This document shows, piece after piece, positions 1 to 8,648 of a stretch of DNA of 64,000 bases. Source of the stretch: Caldilineaceae bacterium. GTDB lineage: Bacteria > Chloroflexota > Anaerolineae > Caldilineales > Caldilineaceae. The position numbers and the translations under genes were made by a program. The notes under the pieces were generated by a model. The model saw only the letters and a list, made by a program, of their open reading frames with translations, had not been told where the DNA came from and did no database searches. The stretch covers positions 1 to 64,000 of the forward strand of contig JAPKMW010000055.1 of the NCBI GenBank assembly GCA_026645575.1, in the 5' to 3' direction. Position 1 is the stretch's first letter. Each line of letters starts with the position of its first letter.

Positions 1-5
1 GTCAT
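1..5 (-). CDS. start codon of a truncated minus-strand gene
   Basis: The reverse strand reads AAAAGGAGGCAAGATGAC, so an ATG at 5-3 sits behind a near-consensus Shine-Dalgarno (AAGGAGG, about 4 nt spacing). The rest of the gene lies left of the window. It would follow the radical SAM gene on the same strand after about 107 nt. In related bacteria the gene next to a TIGR03960 protein is often the radical-SAM-linked TIGR03936 protein, but nothing in these five bases shows that. Confidence 0.45.
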
Positions 6-111
6 CTTGCCTCCTTTTCGCTTCGATGACCTAACTTAACCATTACCGATTTTGTTCGTCAAATTTCATCAGGTCTGGGTTTGTGCGTAAACCCTCTTGT
101 TATGTGTGCTG

Positions 112-2190
112 TTATCCGGTAGAAGTGATCAGCAGCAATTCATCTGAGTTGACTTCTTCCGTGATCCCTTCAACCCGTTTGGCAACCGTGCCATGCCGCC
201 GCTGCGGCACCCGCTCGGCAAATTGGCCCACCTTATCGGGCGACATCTCATCGTTAAAGTAGAGCGGAATCGGCGTAATATCGACTGGCTGGCGCACCTT
301 GCCGTTGCCCAGCGGTGGGCAGCACCAGGCCGCATCTTCTGCCACGCGGCGCTGTTCTTTGAAATAACCGAGAATGCCGCAACTAAAACAATGTTCGCGA
401 CAGTCATCGACTACACCACCTTGATAGGTGTGGATATACTCCTGTACCAGGAACTTCTTTTGCAGACCGGCGGAGATATGTTCCCAGGGCAGCACTTCAT
501 CGACTTTTCGTTCGCGGCGGGCGTACCAATCCATGTCCAGCCCGCAGTCGGCAAAGGCTCCTTGCCAGGCGCCAAAGTTGAACCATTCGCTCCAGCCTTC
601 CAACTTGGCGCCCAATTCCCAGGCCCGTTGAATCACGTCGCTCAGGCGGCGGTCGCCACGGGTCAAGTACGCTTCGACCAGCGTCTCTTTGGGGTTGTTC
701 CAGGTGAAGTGAATGCCCGGCCCGCGCAACTCGCGTTTCAGCAGATCGATCTGGGCGTGGATCACGGTTTCCTCTTCCATGGGCGCCCACTGGAAGGGGG
801 TATGCGGCTTGGGTACCAGCGTGCTGACGCCAATGCGCACATTCGCTTTCCGTCCCAGCACCCGTCGCCCGACTGCCAACACTTCTTTGGAAAGATCGGC
901 AATGGCCTGTACATCAGCCAGCGTCTGGGTCGGGTGGCCGACCATGAAATACATTTTGATCGTCGTCCAACCGCGCTTGTAAACTTCTTCGGCGGTTTTC
1001 AGCAAATCGGCTGAGGCAATCGGTTTGTTGATCACATCGCGCATCCGATCGGTGGCGGCTTCGGGGGCAAAGGTGAAGCCGGAGCGGCGGCGTCCCTTTT
1101 CCAGCAACTCCATGAGATCCACGCTAAAGCTTTCAATGCGCAGACTAGGCAGGCCGATACTCAACTTTTTGGCGCCATGCTTTTCCATGGTGCGGCGCAC
1201 CAGTTCTTCCACATAGCTGTAATCGCTGCTGCTCAAACTGAGGAAGCTCACCTCTTCAAAGCCGCAATGCTCGATCATCTCATCCACGGCTTGCAACACC
1301 TCATCAGGCGTCCGTTCGCGCACGGGGCGGAAGATCATACCGGCCTGGCAGAAGCGACAGCCACGGGTGCAGCCGCGCATAATTTCAATCGCGGCCCGAT
1401 TGTGGACCGTATTGATATAGGGGACGATAAACTTTGTCACCGGCGGCGGCATCACCGTTACCACCCGTTTTAAGACCTCTTCCGGGGCGTCCGGGTGGTT
1501 GGGTGTGATGGCAGCAATGGTGCTATCGGCGGCATAACTGACATCATAGAAGGCCGGCACATAGACGCCGGGGATTTTGACCAACAATTCCCAGAGCCGG
1601 TAGCGTGATGCACCCTCGCTGCGCCACTGCTCATGGGCGGCGATCACATCAAAGATCACCTCTTCGCCCTCGCCGATAATCATGGCGTCGAAAAAGGCGC
1701 TCATTGGTTCGGGGTTGTAGCAACCGGAGCCGCCGGCGATGACCAGTGGATGGTCGGCGGTGCGGTCGGCGGCGCGCAAGGGGATGCCAGCCAGATCAAG
1801 CATGGTGAGGACGTTGGTGTAAAGCTGCTCATAGGGCAAGCTAAAGCCGATGATGTCAAAGGCGTCGAGCGGGTGGCGCGTCTCTAGCCCGTAGAGCGGA
1901 ATGCCGTCGCGCCGCATAATAGACTCGAAGTCGGGCCAGGGACAGTAGACCCGTTCGGCGGCTAAATCCGGTCGTTTGTTGATCAGGTCATACAACACCA
2001 TCAGCCCCAAGTTGGAGCCGCCCAATTCATAAATATCAGGAAAGGCCAGCGCCACTTTGGTGCGAAGGGCGGGATTAGTCCAGTCTTTGCCAATGGTATT
2101 CAATTCGCCGCCGGTGTAGCGGGCCGGTTTTTCCACTTTGTGCAATACCCGATCCAGGGCACGGGTGATCTGTTTTGGGGTATACCGCAT
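112..2190 (-). CDS. TIGR03960-type B12-binding radical SAM protein
   Basis: 692 residues. The N-terminal half resembles a cobalamin-binding domain (conserved PDIYELGGSNLGL near residue 51 and IAGGSGCYNPEP near 151). It is followed by a radical SAM core whose cluster motif CxxxCxxC is C274, C278, C281 in RGCTRGCRFCQAG. The C-terminal region carries a Cys-rich stretch (DDCREHCFSCGILGYFK and WCCPPLG) that could bind a further metal. The start at 2190 is supported by AAAGGAGCAACTC just before ATG. The family is widespread in Chloroflexota, Firmicutes and others, and its substrate is not established; the related TIGR03936 partner usually lies next door. I am sure of the family, not of the reaction. 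Confidence 0.9.
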   Translation of the reverse strand: MRYTPKQITRALDRVLHKVEKPARYTGGELNTIGKDWTNPALRTKVALAFPDIYELGGSNLGLMVLYDLINKRPDLAAERVYCPWPDFESIMRRDGIPLYGLETRHPLDAFDIIGFSLPYEQLYTNVLTMLDLAGIPLRAADRTADHPLVIAGGSGCYNPEPMSAFFDAMIIGEGEEVIFDVIAAHEQWRSEGASRYRLWELLVKIPGVYVPAFYDVSYAADSTIAAITPNHPDAPEEVLKRVVTVMPPPVTKFIVPYINTVHNRAAIEIMRGCTRGCRFCQAGMIFRPVRERTPDEVLQAVDEMIEHCGFEEVSFLSLSSSDYSYVEELVRRTMEKHGAKKLSIGLPSLRIESFSVDLMELLEKGRRRSGFTFAPEAATDRMRDVINKPIASADLLKTAEEVYKRGWTTIKMYFMVGHPTQTLADVQAIADLSKEVLAVGRRVLGRKANVRIGVSTLVPKPHTPFQWAPMEEETVIHAQIDLLKRELRGPGIHFTWNNPKETLVEAYLTRGDRRLSDVIQRAWELGAKLEGWSEWFNFGAWQGAFADCGLDMDWYARRERKVDEVLPWEHISAGLQKKFLVQEYIHTYQGGVVDDCREHCFSCGILGYFKEQRRVAEDAAWCCPPLGNGKVRQPVDITPIPLYFNDEMSPDKVGQFAERVPQRRHGTVAKRVEGITEEVNSDELLLITSTG

Positions 2191-2230
2191 GAGTTGCTCC
2201 TTTGCCTACGTTTCTGCCAAACCCTGACAA

Positions 2231-2321
2231 TTTTAGCTTTTGGATTTGTGCTTTTGGATTGCAGTTTTACAACGCGGCGCCACTAGCAATCCAAAATCTA
2301 AAATCTAAAATCCAAAATAAG
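2231..2321. repeat. heptad-repeat dyad
   Basis: Left arm (2232-2262) has two copies of a CTTTTGGATT-like unit. The right arm (2285-2321) is a period-7 array of AAATCTA/AAATCCA units, the reverse complement of the left. A 20-nt spacer separates the arms. Confidence 0.75.
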
Positions 2322-2610
2322 ATTTGGGCAGGGTTAGAACCTGCCAATAGACGCCTATTATAACAACTTCAGGGTAGGATGGCTAACCGGCGCACCCATG
2401 CAGGAACGAGCATTACGGCAAAAGCCGACTTGATTGGCAAAGAGAAACAACCCTTCTAGCCTTACGGCTACAGTATTGCAATGAAGATGGTCTGTACTAT
2501 TTGACCGATGCCGCTTACGAGGAAATTCGTTATGCTTTGGCTTTGAACTCTTCATGCGAAGCTGCTCAATCATTTCTATCGCTCAATTGGTACTCAGGGG
2601 CTTGCCAACC

Positions 2611-2669
2611 ATCTTCCGGGAAGATTTAACCGGACGTTCCGGTCAACAGAACCGATCTTCCCGGAAGAT
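2611..2669. repeat. paired CTTCCGGGAAGA palindromes
   Basis: ATCTTCCGGGAAGAT (2611-2625) and ATCTTCCCGGAAGAT (2655-2669) are each near self-complementary and complementary to one another, around a CCGGACGTTCCGG core. The same CTTCCGGGAAGA core recurs at 63404-63478. Confidence 0.75.
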
Positions 2670-2728
2670 GCCATGCCCGCCCCGTGGCTTCCAGTTGACC
2701 CATCTTTATTACAACCAAAGGAGTTTTT

Positions 2729-3136
2729 ATGTACCAACAGTTAATTCTGATCGGACACCTCGGTACAGAGCCGGAGATGCGCTACACGGCTTCTGGCGTT
2801 CCTGTTACTACCTTCAATATGGCTGTCCATAAACGCTGGAACACGCCTGAAGGACAGTCCCAAGAAAAAACAACCTGGTTTCGTATCAGTTTGTGGCGTC
2901 GGCAAGCAGAGATTGCCAGCCAATATCTGGCGAAAGGTCATCGGGTCATGATTATTGGTGAAGTTGATAATGCCCGACCCTGGACTGATCGTGACGGCAA
3001 TATGCGCGCCAGTATTGAAGTGACCGGCAATGAACTCCGGTTGATGGAGAGCAAGGGCGGGAATAGCAATGGCGCGCATGACACCGCCCCGGCGGAAGCA
3101 GCGCCAGTCGGTGACGAGGCGCGTGTTCCCTTCTAA
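2729..3136 (+). CDS. ssb: single-stranded DNA-binding protein
   Basis: 135 residues. The OB-fold occupies about residues 1-105, with the SSB signatures LIGHLGTEPEMRYTASG at the start, then FRISLWRRQAE and GEVDNARPWTDRDG. A short Gly/Asn/Ala-rich linker leads to the C-terminal tip DEARVPF, a variant of the acidic DDDIPF tail through which SSB recruits repair and replication proteins. The protein binds ssDNA in replication and repair. AAAGGAG lies 5 nt before ATG. It is shorter than E. coli SSB (178) but typical of compact bacterial SSBs. Monocistronic, ending in a terminator shared with the opposing tRNA-Glu. Many genomes carry a second ssb, so whether this is the main copy is unknown. Confidence 0.95.
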   Translation: MYQQLILIGHLGTEPEMRYTASGVPVTTFNMAVHKRWNTPEGQSQEKTTWFRISLWRRQAEIASQYLAKGHRVMIIGEVDNARPWTDRDGNMRASIEVTGNELRLMESKGGNSNGAHDTAPAEAAPVGDEARVPF

Positions 3137-3154
3137 TTCGGCACAGGGAAAAGA

Positions 3155-3192
3155 AAAGCGGCTCGTTGGCTTGTTTGCCAGCGAGCCGCTTT
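3155..3192. terminator. bidirectional hairpin terminator
   Basis: AAAGCGGCTCGTTGGC and GCCAGCGAGCCGCTTT form a 16-bp stem (one G-T pair) with a 6-nt loop. The tail is T-rich on both strands: TTTCCTTCT after ssb, and a stronger TTTTCTTTT on the minus strand after tRNA-Glu. It sits exactly between the two convergent units. Confidence 0.8.
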
Positions 3193-3207
3193 CCTTCTGT
3201 GGTAAGG

Positions 3208-3280
3208 TAGCCCGTACGGGATTCGAACCCGTGTCACCGCCTTGAGAGGGCGATATCCTAGGCCGCTAGACGAACGAGCC
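3208..3280 (-). tRNA. tRNA-Glu (CTC anticodon)
   Basis: The 73-nt minus-strand cloverleaf has anticodon stem TCGCC/GGCGG around loop CTCTCAA, giving anticodon CTC (Glu). The T arm is ACGGG-TTCGAAT-CCCGT. Acceptor GGCTCGT pairs with ACGGGCT, with a weak G-T at position 1-72. CCA is not encoded. Confidence 0.93.
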
Positions 3281-3370
3281 ACGGGTAACGCTATTGAAAA
3301 GCGTAGATCAACAGCTAGGATTAGCGTATTGTACCCCCTATCCCTCCTTTTGTCAAATTGAAGAGATAGG

Positions 3371-3491
3371 GGGTGTATCTCAGTTTGGGGGGAATTTTTT
3401 ACGCTCGTGGTGGATTGTCAAATCCACCACCGAATTGCCGGATTTGACAATCCGGCTAGAGCGTTAGTTGCCCCCAAACTGAGATACACCC
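3371..3491. repeat. nested 121-bp palindrome
   Basis: The outer arms GGGTGTATCTCAGTTTGGGG (3371-3390) and CCCCCAAACTGAGATACACCC (3471-3491) are perfect complements. Inside, ACGCTC (3401) pairs with GAGCGT (3464), and two inner hairpins, GGATTGTCAAATCC and GGATTTGACAATCC, are themselves reverse complements of one another. No coding potential. Confidence 0.8.
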
Positions 3492-3506
3492 AGACAGGGG
3501 GTAGCA

Positions 3507-4655
3507 TCACCCTTGAGGAAATTGCACTTTCGCTGAATCCGTAGCGCTCGCCTGGCGCCGCCGATGTTGCTTGACCATATCAGGCTTGAGCCGATGCCCC
3601 AAGCCTGGTGCGTCCGAAACCAGTAAATGTCCATCGACAATCGCTTCCGCCGGTTCCAGTAATTGCGCCCGCCAATCCACTTCGCCCCAGGCATATTCGA
3701 GAATGTAGAAATTCCGCAAGACCGCACAGAGGTGTCCACTGGCAACGCTTGCCACCGGGCCGGATGGGTTGTGGGGCGCCACCAGCAGCCCATTCATACG
3801 CGCTGCCTCGGCAATGTGCTTCGACTCCAACAGACCACCGGCATGTTTGACATCCGGCATGATCACATCAACGACATGGCTTTGGAAAAAGGGACGAAAG
3901 GCTTCCAGCCCAAAGAGGCTCTCGGCAGAAGCGGTGGGCATCGGCACGGCGTTGGTCACGGCGGCCAATTCAGCAGGAAAGTTGTGATGCACCGGCTCCT
4001 CATACCAGAAGAGGTTGCAATCCGCCAGCTCCCGCCCGACAACTATCGCTTCCGACTGTTCCATACGGCTGTGACAATCGACGGCCAGTTCAACTCCATC
4101 GCCAATCGCTTGGCGGACAGCGCGCACCCGCTCCACACCGGGACGCCAGGCGGCATTGGGGCCGGTGCGCATGTGATCGCGTTCGGCTAGTTCATCAAAG
4201 GGCGCCAGTTTGATCGCCGTAAAGCCTTCGGCTACCGCTTGTTGCGCCGCCAGGGCAAAGGCTGCCGGAGAACGCCCCTGAACATGGCGGTTGATGTTGG
4301 CGTAGAGGCGAATGCGCTTGCGCAAGGCGCCGCCCAATAGGGCATGGATCGGCTGACCGACCGCTTGCCCAAAAATGTCCCACAGCGCCATCTCCAGCCC
4401 GCTTAACAGTGTTTGGCCGACGCGCCCGGCGTCAACACGGACTAACTTCTGCCAGAGGGCATGAATATTGATTGCCGATTGACCAATGAGTTGTGGCTTG
4501 ACACGCGCCAGCAGATCAAGCAATAAAGCATCATTGCTGCTGTGGCTGGCTTCTCCCAAGCCGGTCAAGCCAGCGTCGGTGTGGACAAGGAGAAAGAGCC
4601 AGTCGCCGCGGTGATTGACGTGGATGACAACCGGCTCAATGTCAGTGATTTGCAT
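3507..4655 (-). CDS. enolase-superfamily sugar-acid dehydratase (mandelate racemase/galactonate dehydratase-like)
   Basis: 382 residues from the chosen start. The fold shows the enolase-superfamily metal ligands: Asp in LAVDCHSRM, Glu in FWYEEPVHH and Glu in ASAESLFGLE, then IMPDVKHAGG. The HNPSG loop (VAPHNPSGPVASVASG) resembles the APHCPLGPIA loop of D-galactonate dehydratases. It probably dehydrates an aldonic or uronic acid in the cytoplasm. It lies divergent from uxaC, which suggests a hexuronate/hexonate catabolic pair. The frame runs on to an ATG at 4787 but would then translate a TNER repeat. ATG at 4655 is preferred because GAAGGA lies 7 nt upstream and the alignable protein begins MQITDIEPVV. 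Exact substrate unknown. Confidence 0.85.
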   Translation of the reverse strand: MQITDIEPVVIHVNHRGDWLFLLVHTDAGLTGLGEASHSSNDALLLDLLARVKPQLIGQSAINIHALWQKLVRVDAGRVGQTLLSGLEMALWDIFGQAVGQPIHALLGGALRKRIRLYANINRHVQGRSPAAFALAAQQAVAEGFTAIKLAPFDELAERDHMRTGPNAAWRPGVERVRAVRQAIGDGVELAVDCHSRMEQSEAIVVGRELADCNLFWYEEPVHHNFPAELAAVTNAVPMPTASAESLFGLEAFRPFFQSHVVDVIMPDVKHAGGLLESKHIAEAARMNGLLVAPHNPSGPVASVASGHLCAVLRNFYILEYAWGEVDWRAQLLEPAEAIVDGHLLVSDAPGLGHRLKPDMVKQHRRRQASATDSAKVQFPQG

Positions 4656-4662
4656 AAGCGTT

Positions 4663-4707
4663 CCTTCGGTTCGTTCGTTGGTTCGTTCGTTGGTTCGTTC
4701 GTTGGTT
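4663..4707. repeat. 12-bp tandem repeat
   Basis: Between about 4663 and 4707 the + strand repeats TTCGTTCGTTGG three to four times. It lies in the 5' leader of the dehydratase gene, directly upstream of its ribosome site, and could vary in copy number. Confidence 0.8.
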
Positions 4708-4744
4708 TTGCTAGGATACCACAGGAGTGGTTGGATAGCTGTAT

Positions 4745-4773
4745 TTGACGCGACCGAGGCGCTGTGATAGAGT
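4745..4773 (+). promoter_or_regulatory. sigma-70-like promoter of uxaC
   Basis: TTGACG (4745-4750), 17-nt spacer, TAGAGT (4768-4773). Transcription would begin near 4780, about 48 nt before the uxaC ATG. Confidence 0.55.
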
Positions 4774-4827
4774 GTGAGCCTGACCACAAACCTTAGACAT
4801 CAACGAAGATGAGTTGGAAGATTAACC

Positions 4828-6246
4828 ATGAGCCAGTTGTCCCTACACCCAGACCGCTATTTTGACCCCGACCCAGCCACCCGCACCCTTGCCCGTGCGC
4901 TTTATGAAGGCGTGGCGACCTTGCCCATTGTCAGCCCGCATGGTCATGTCGATCCCAAGCTGTTGGCCGATGAAAACGCCTCCTTTGGTACGCCGGCTGA
5001 TCTCTTTATCATTCCCGACCACTATGTCTTTCGGATGCTCTATTCCCAGGGCATCCCGCTCGACGCAGTCGGCATTCGCCCCAATGATGACGGCTGGGTG
5101 GAGCGCGATCACCGCAAAATCTGGCGCCTCTTTGCCGAAAATTTTTACCTCTTCCGCGGCACGCCCACCGGCGCCTGGATCACCGAAGAACTGGTATCGA
5201 TCTTTGGCGTGACCCAACCGCTCACTGCCGCCACCGCTGACGCCATCTATGACCAGATCAGCGACAAGTTAACACAACCGGCCTTCCGGCCCCGTGCGCT
5301 CTTCCAACAGTTCAATGTCGAAGTGCTTTGCACCACCGACGCCGCCACCGATCCGCTTGACTATCACAAGGCGATCCAGGCATCCGGTTGGGGGGGGAAT
5401 GTGCGCCCCACCTTCCGCCCAGATGGGGTCGTGAATATTGAGATGGATGGTTGGCGCGCCAACATTGACGCGCTAAGTGCCGTGAGCGGTATTACGGTGC
5501 ATAACTACAAGAGTTTTATTGATGCGTTGGAAAACCGCCGGGCTTTCTTCAAAGCAATGGGCGCCACCGCCACCGATCACGCCGCGCTGACCCCCTTTAC
5601 CATTGACCTGACCCCGGCGGAGGCGGAGACGATCTTCCAACGGGCCTTGCGTGGCGCTGCTTCGCCCCATGATGCCGAACGCTTTACCGGCCACATGTTG
5701 GTGCAGATGGCGCGCATGAGCATTGATGATGGGCTGGTGATGCAATTGCACCCCGGCTCATTGCGCAACCACAATGATCCGCTCTACCAACGCTTTGGTC
5801 GTGACAAAGGGGCCGACATCCCGATTGCGGTCGATTTCACCCGCAGTCTACGCCCGTTGCTCACGCTCTACGGCAATGATGACCGGCTGGCGCTCATTCT
5901 CTTTACGCTGGATGAAAATACCTACGGTCGCGAACTAGCGCCGTTGGCCGGCCACTATCCCAGCCTGAAACTGGGGCCGCCCTGGTGGTTTTATGATAGT
6001 CTTAATGGCATGAAGCGCTATTTTGATCTGGTGATGGAGACTGCCGGCATCTATAACACCGCTGGCTTTAATGATGATACCCGCGCCTTTGCCTCGATTC
6101 CCGCCCGCCACGATCTCTGGCGTCGGGCCAGCGCCAACTGGCTTGCCGGGCTGGTGGTGCGGTACATTGTTCCAGAAGAGGATGCCCACGCAATGGCGCG
6201 AGACATGGCCTATGCGTTGCCGAAGCGTGCCTATCGAATGAGTTAA
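4828..6246 (+). CDS. uxaC: glucuronate isomerase
   Basis: 472 residues, the normal length of UxaC (about 470). It isomerises D-glucuronate to fructuronate and D-galacturonate to tagaturonate in the cytoplasm. Amidohydrolase-fold signatures are visible: the metal-binding SPHGHVDP (H38 and H40), WRLFAENFYLFRGTPTG, VHNYKSFIDALENRRAFFK and LKLGPPWWFYDSLNGM near the C terminus. The start at 4828 follows GGAAGATTAACC. It is divergent from the enolase-superfamily dehydratase with a clear promoter between them. Other steps of the pathway (UxuB/UxaB, KdgK) are not in the window. The last codons and the stop form one arm of the dyad at 6237-6300. Confidence 0.96.
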   Translation: MSQLSLHPDRYFDPDPATRTLARALYEGVATLPIVSPHGHVDPKLLADENASFGTPADLFIIPDHYVFRMLYSQGIPLDAVGIRPNDDGWVERDHRKIWRLFAENFYLFRGTPTGAWITEELVSIFGVTQPLTAATADAIYDQISDKLTQPAFRPRALFQQFNVEVLCTTDAATDPLDYHKAIQASGWGGNVRPTFRPDGVVNIEMDGWRANIDALSAVSGITVHNYKSFIDALENRRAFFKAMGATATDHAALTPFTIDLTPAEAETIFQRALRGAASPHDAERFTGHMLVQMARMSIDDGLVMQLHPGSLRNHNDPLYQRFGRDKGADIPIAVDFTRSLRPLLTLYGNDDRLALILFTLDENTYGRELAPLAGHYPSLKLGPPWWFYDSLNGMKRYFDLVMETAGIYNTAGFNDDTRAFASIPARHDLWRRASANWLAGLVVRYIVPEEDAHAMARDMAYALPKRAYRMS

Positions 6247-6300
6247 TGGAGAATGGAGAATGGTTAATAATTAATTATTTCCATTCTCCATTAACTCATT
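6237..6300. repeat. heptad-repeat dyad spanning two convergent stops
   Basis: AATGAGTTAATGGAGAATGG (6237-6256) and CCATTCTCCATTAACTCATT (6281-6300) are perfect complements; GGAGAAT repeats in period 7. The left arm contains the uxaC stop and the right arm ends in the TAA region of the convergent gene at 6299. Confidence 0.8.
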
Positions 6301-6916
6301 ACACGGCAGTGCGACTGCGCAAAATTTCAATATACCGTTCCGTTGCCGATTTTTCTCCCGGATCGGTTTCCTCTTCCTCACCTGGCAGCCCACGCGCCGC
6401 CGTCCCCATTGGGATGCGCGCCGGCCCAACGCCAGGGACATCGACCATGCCCTGCGCTTCGCTTTGCGCCAACTTTAACACGCCATCAGCTAATGAGGCT
6501 GCGGCAGCCTCCCGTTGACGAATGGCGCTGGTATTGAGCAAGAATTTGATCTGTGTCAGAATTCCCAGCAGATCATGGGCCGGTTTGGCGCCGGCGCCGA
6601 TGATGAAACCGGTGATCAGAATATCCCAGGTAATCGGCATGTTGTCTAACAAGCCGGCCGCGCCGGGCCGCAGCAACTCAAAGAGACGAATCCCGGTAAA
6701 GTTGGTGACAATAATGCCTAGCATCACGCCAAAGACCAGGCTGGTGCCGCTCTTGAATTGGAGATACTGGGGCGATTTAAGTTGCTCGGCCTGCCAGCGG
6801 CCAAAGCTCAACAAGATCCACTCCAAATAGTTCCAGATGATCTCAATGGCGCGCTCGACGCCTACGGCTGCCAGCAAAATCGGCAGTAAAACCGGCCAGA
6901 TGCCAGTTGTGTCCAT
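6299..6916 (-). CDS. two-pass membrane protein of unknown function
   Basis: 205 residues, no family recognised. Hydrophobic segments lie at about residues 7-22, 58-78 and possibly 92-108. The last forms a glycine-rich hairpin (ITGFIIGAGAKPAHDLLG) like those of small holin-type or phage-shock membrane proteins. The C-terminal 80 residues are hydrophilic, with an amphipathic stretch (REAAAASLADGVLKLAQSEAQG) and an acidic tail. AAGGGGT 7 nt before ATG supports the start. Its neighbours are uxaC (convergent) and pepA (same strand, upstream), separated by a repeat dyad, so no functional link is suggested. Confidence 0.7.
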   Translation of the reverse strand: MDTTGIWPVLLPILLAAVGVERAIEIIWNYLEWILLSFGRWQAEQLKSPQYLQFKSGTSLVFGVMLGIIVTNFTGIRLFELLRPGAAGLLDNMPITWDILITGFIIGAGAKPAHDLLGILTQIKFLLNTSAIRQREAAAASLADGVLKLAQSEAQGMVDVPGVGPARIPMGTAARGLPGEEEETDPGEKSATERYIEILRSRTAV

Positions 6917-6936
6917 GCGACTTACCCCTTATTTTG

Positions 6937-7038
6937 TAGGTATTGTGTATTGGATATTGGGTATTTTCCCTTGCATACAGAGCCGATGTTGAGAACAATA
7001 GCAAATACCCAATATCCAATACCCAATACCTAATATCC
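6937..7038. repeat. heptad-repeat dyad
   Basis: Left array 6937-6967 (TATTGTG, TATTGGA, TATTGGG units), right array 7003-7038 (CCAATAC/CCAATAT units) as reverse complement, spacer about 35 nt. Fills the gap between the membrane protein and pepA. Confidence 0.8.
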
Positions 7039-7049
7039 AGTAACAGTTA

Positions 7050-8552
7050 TCAAAACGTCTCCGCCAACTCCACCAACAGCCGCACCCCATACCCCGTTGC
7101 GCCTTTGGGCGTGGCGGGATCTTTGTCGCCGCCGGTCCAGACCATAGAGGCGATGTCCAGGTGCGCCCACGGGTAGCCTTCGGTGAAATGTTCGATAAAT
7201 TTGGCGCTGGTGGAAACGCCGCCGAAGCGACCGCCGGAGTTCTTCAACTCGGCCATGTCGCTTTTGATGTCGTCCAGGTATTCGTCATACATGGGCATGG
7301 GCCACAGCCGTTCGCCGGAGCGTTCCGCCGCCCCTAGCAAGGCATTCTGGAGGGCGTCGTTGTTGCTAAAAAGACCGGCTGCCTGTGCGCCCAGGGCAAT
7401 GCCAATCGCGCCGGTTAACGTTGCCAGATCCACAACGGCGGCGGGGTTATAGCGCGCCACATAGCCCAGCGCATCAGCCAGCACCAAGCGCCCTTCGGCA
7501 TCGGTGCTGATGATTTCGGCGCTTTTGCCGGTGATGCCCGTCCAAATATCACCAGGGCGGAAGGCGCGGCCATCGGGCATGTTTTCCACACAGACGCCAA
7601 CGCCAATCACCCGCCGGGGTACGTTGAGCCGGGCAATCGCTTCCATGGCGCCGATCACCGCCGCAGAACCGCCCATGTCATCTTTCATCTGCCACATGTC
7701 CGCCGAGGGCTTGATGCTAATGCCGCCGGTGTCAAAGGTAATGCCCTTGCCCACAAAGATGAGCGGCGCTTGATTTTCCGTGCCGACGGGGGCATGTTCC
7801 AAGATGATCATCTGCGCTTCCTGTTCGCTGCCCTGACTGACAGCCAACAGAATGTTCATGCCCAGATCACGCATGGCGGCTTCGTCAAGGATGGTCACTT
7901 GCAAGCCTACTTCCGCCGCCATCGCCTGGGCGCGCCGGGCATATTCGACCGGGAAGAGGACGTTGGGCGGCTCACTCACATAATCGCGGGCATGGTAGAC
8001 GCCAGCGGCGATCCCTTTAGCCCGTTGGACACCAGTGGTGACGGCGTTAATCTTGTTGCCATCAAACTCCACAACTGTACAACTGCCGGGACCATTTTCT
8101 GGTTTTTCCCGTTTGTAGTTAGGCGCTTGATAAGCGGCTAGGATGGCGCCTTCCGCCGTGGCTTGCGCCGCCGCCTGAACATCCAACCCGCCAATGCCCC
8201 CGCCGTGGACAATGGTGGCATAGGCTTTGACCCCTTTGAGTTTGCGTAATGCCTGATAGGCCGTGGCCGACGCTTTGCGCACCCCTTTGCGATCAAACTT
8301 CTCCGCCTTGCCCAGGCCAACGACCAAGACGCGACCGGCTGGTAGCTTGCCATTGGTATAGAGAACGGCGGTCGTGCCGGCCTTGCCGGTAAAGTCACCG
8401 GTGGCGATTAGGTTGCTGATAGCGCCACCTAACGCTTGATCAACCGCACCGGTTGCGCCCCCCGGCGTTGTCACCCCTTCAAAGAGGTTGACAACAACGC
8501 AGTCGGTCAGTTGCTGGGCAAGATTACCTTGGGTTACATCGACTTGTAACAT
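7050..8552 (-). CDS. pepA: leucyl aminopeptidase (M17 family)
   Basis: 500 residues, typical of PepA. The C-terminal catalytic domain has the two-metal centre: K269 and D274 in FVGKGITFDTGG, D292 in MKDDMGG, and D351/E353 with the bicarbonate-binding R355 in the M17 hallmark STDAEGRLVLADAL. The enzyme removes N-terminal residues from peptides in the cytoplasm; E. coli PepA also binds DNA, which cannot be judged here. The N-terminal domain begins MLQVDVTQG. AGAAAGGATAAATC before ATG supports the start. A dyad repeat separates it from the aminotransferase upstream on the same strand. Confidence 0.95.
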   Translation of the reverse strand: MLQVDVTQGNLAQQLTDCVVVNLFEGVTTPGGATGAVDQALGGAISNLIATGDFTGKAGTTAVLYTNGKLPAGRVLVVGLGKAEKFDRKGVRKASATAYQALRKLKGVKAYATIVHGGGIGGLDVQAAAQATAEGAILAAYQAPNYKREKPENGPGSCTVVEFDGNKINAVTTGVQRAKGIAAGVYHARDYVSEPPNVLFPVEYARRAQAMAAEVGLQVTILDEAAMRDLGMNILLAVSQGSEQEAQMIILEHAPVGTENQAPLIFVGKGITFDTGGISIKPSADMWQMKDDMGGSAAVIGAMEAIARLNVPRRVIGVGVCVENMPDGRAFRPGDIWTGITGKSAEIISTDAEGRLVLADALGYVARYNPAAVVDLATLTGAIGIALGAQAAGLFSNNDALQNALLGAAERSGERLWPMPMYDEYLDDIKSDMAELKNSGGRFGGVSTSAKFIEHFTEGYPWAHLDIASMVWTGGDKDPATPKGATGYGVRLLVELAETF

Positions 8553-8568
8553 GATTTATCCTTTCTGG

Positions 8569-8648
8569 GTAGGTAAACAGGTAAACAGGTAGACACGTCT
8601 TACCTACCTGTCTACCTGTCTACCTGTCTACCTGTTTACCTGTTTACC
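8569..8648. repeat. octamer-repeat dyad
   Basis: Left array GGTAAACAGGTAAACAGGTAGACA (8571-8594), right array of CTACCTGT units (8601-8648), spacer 6 nt. The right arm covers the TAA stop of the aminotransferase gene. The unit is the same CTACCTGT octamer as at 31131-31209 and 58985-59118. Confidence 0.85.

Larger units (their letters stand above)
2191..2728. other. 538-bp intergenic stretch with two palindromic repeats
   Basis: Holds the heptad dyad at 2231-2321 and the CTTCCGGGAAG-type palindrome at 2611-2669. Between them one + strand frame stays open from about 2382 to 2629 without an ATG and looks faintly protein-like (contains YLTDAAYEEIRYALALN). It may be a gene relic, but I recognise no family. 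No convincing promoter found for ssb. Confidence 0.5.

Noticed and set aside
193..1014. 273-codon + strand frame
   Set aside because: Antisense shadow of the radical SAM gene, no family resemblance.
2358..2573. 71-codon minus strand frame
   Set aside because: No ribosome site and no protein-like features in a repeat-rich gap.
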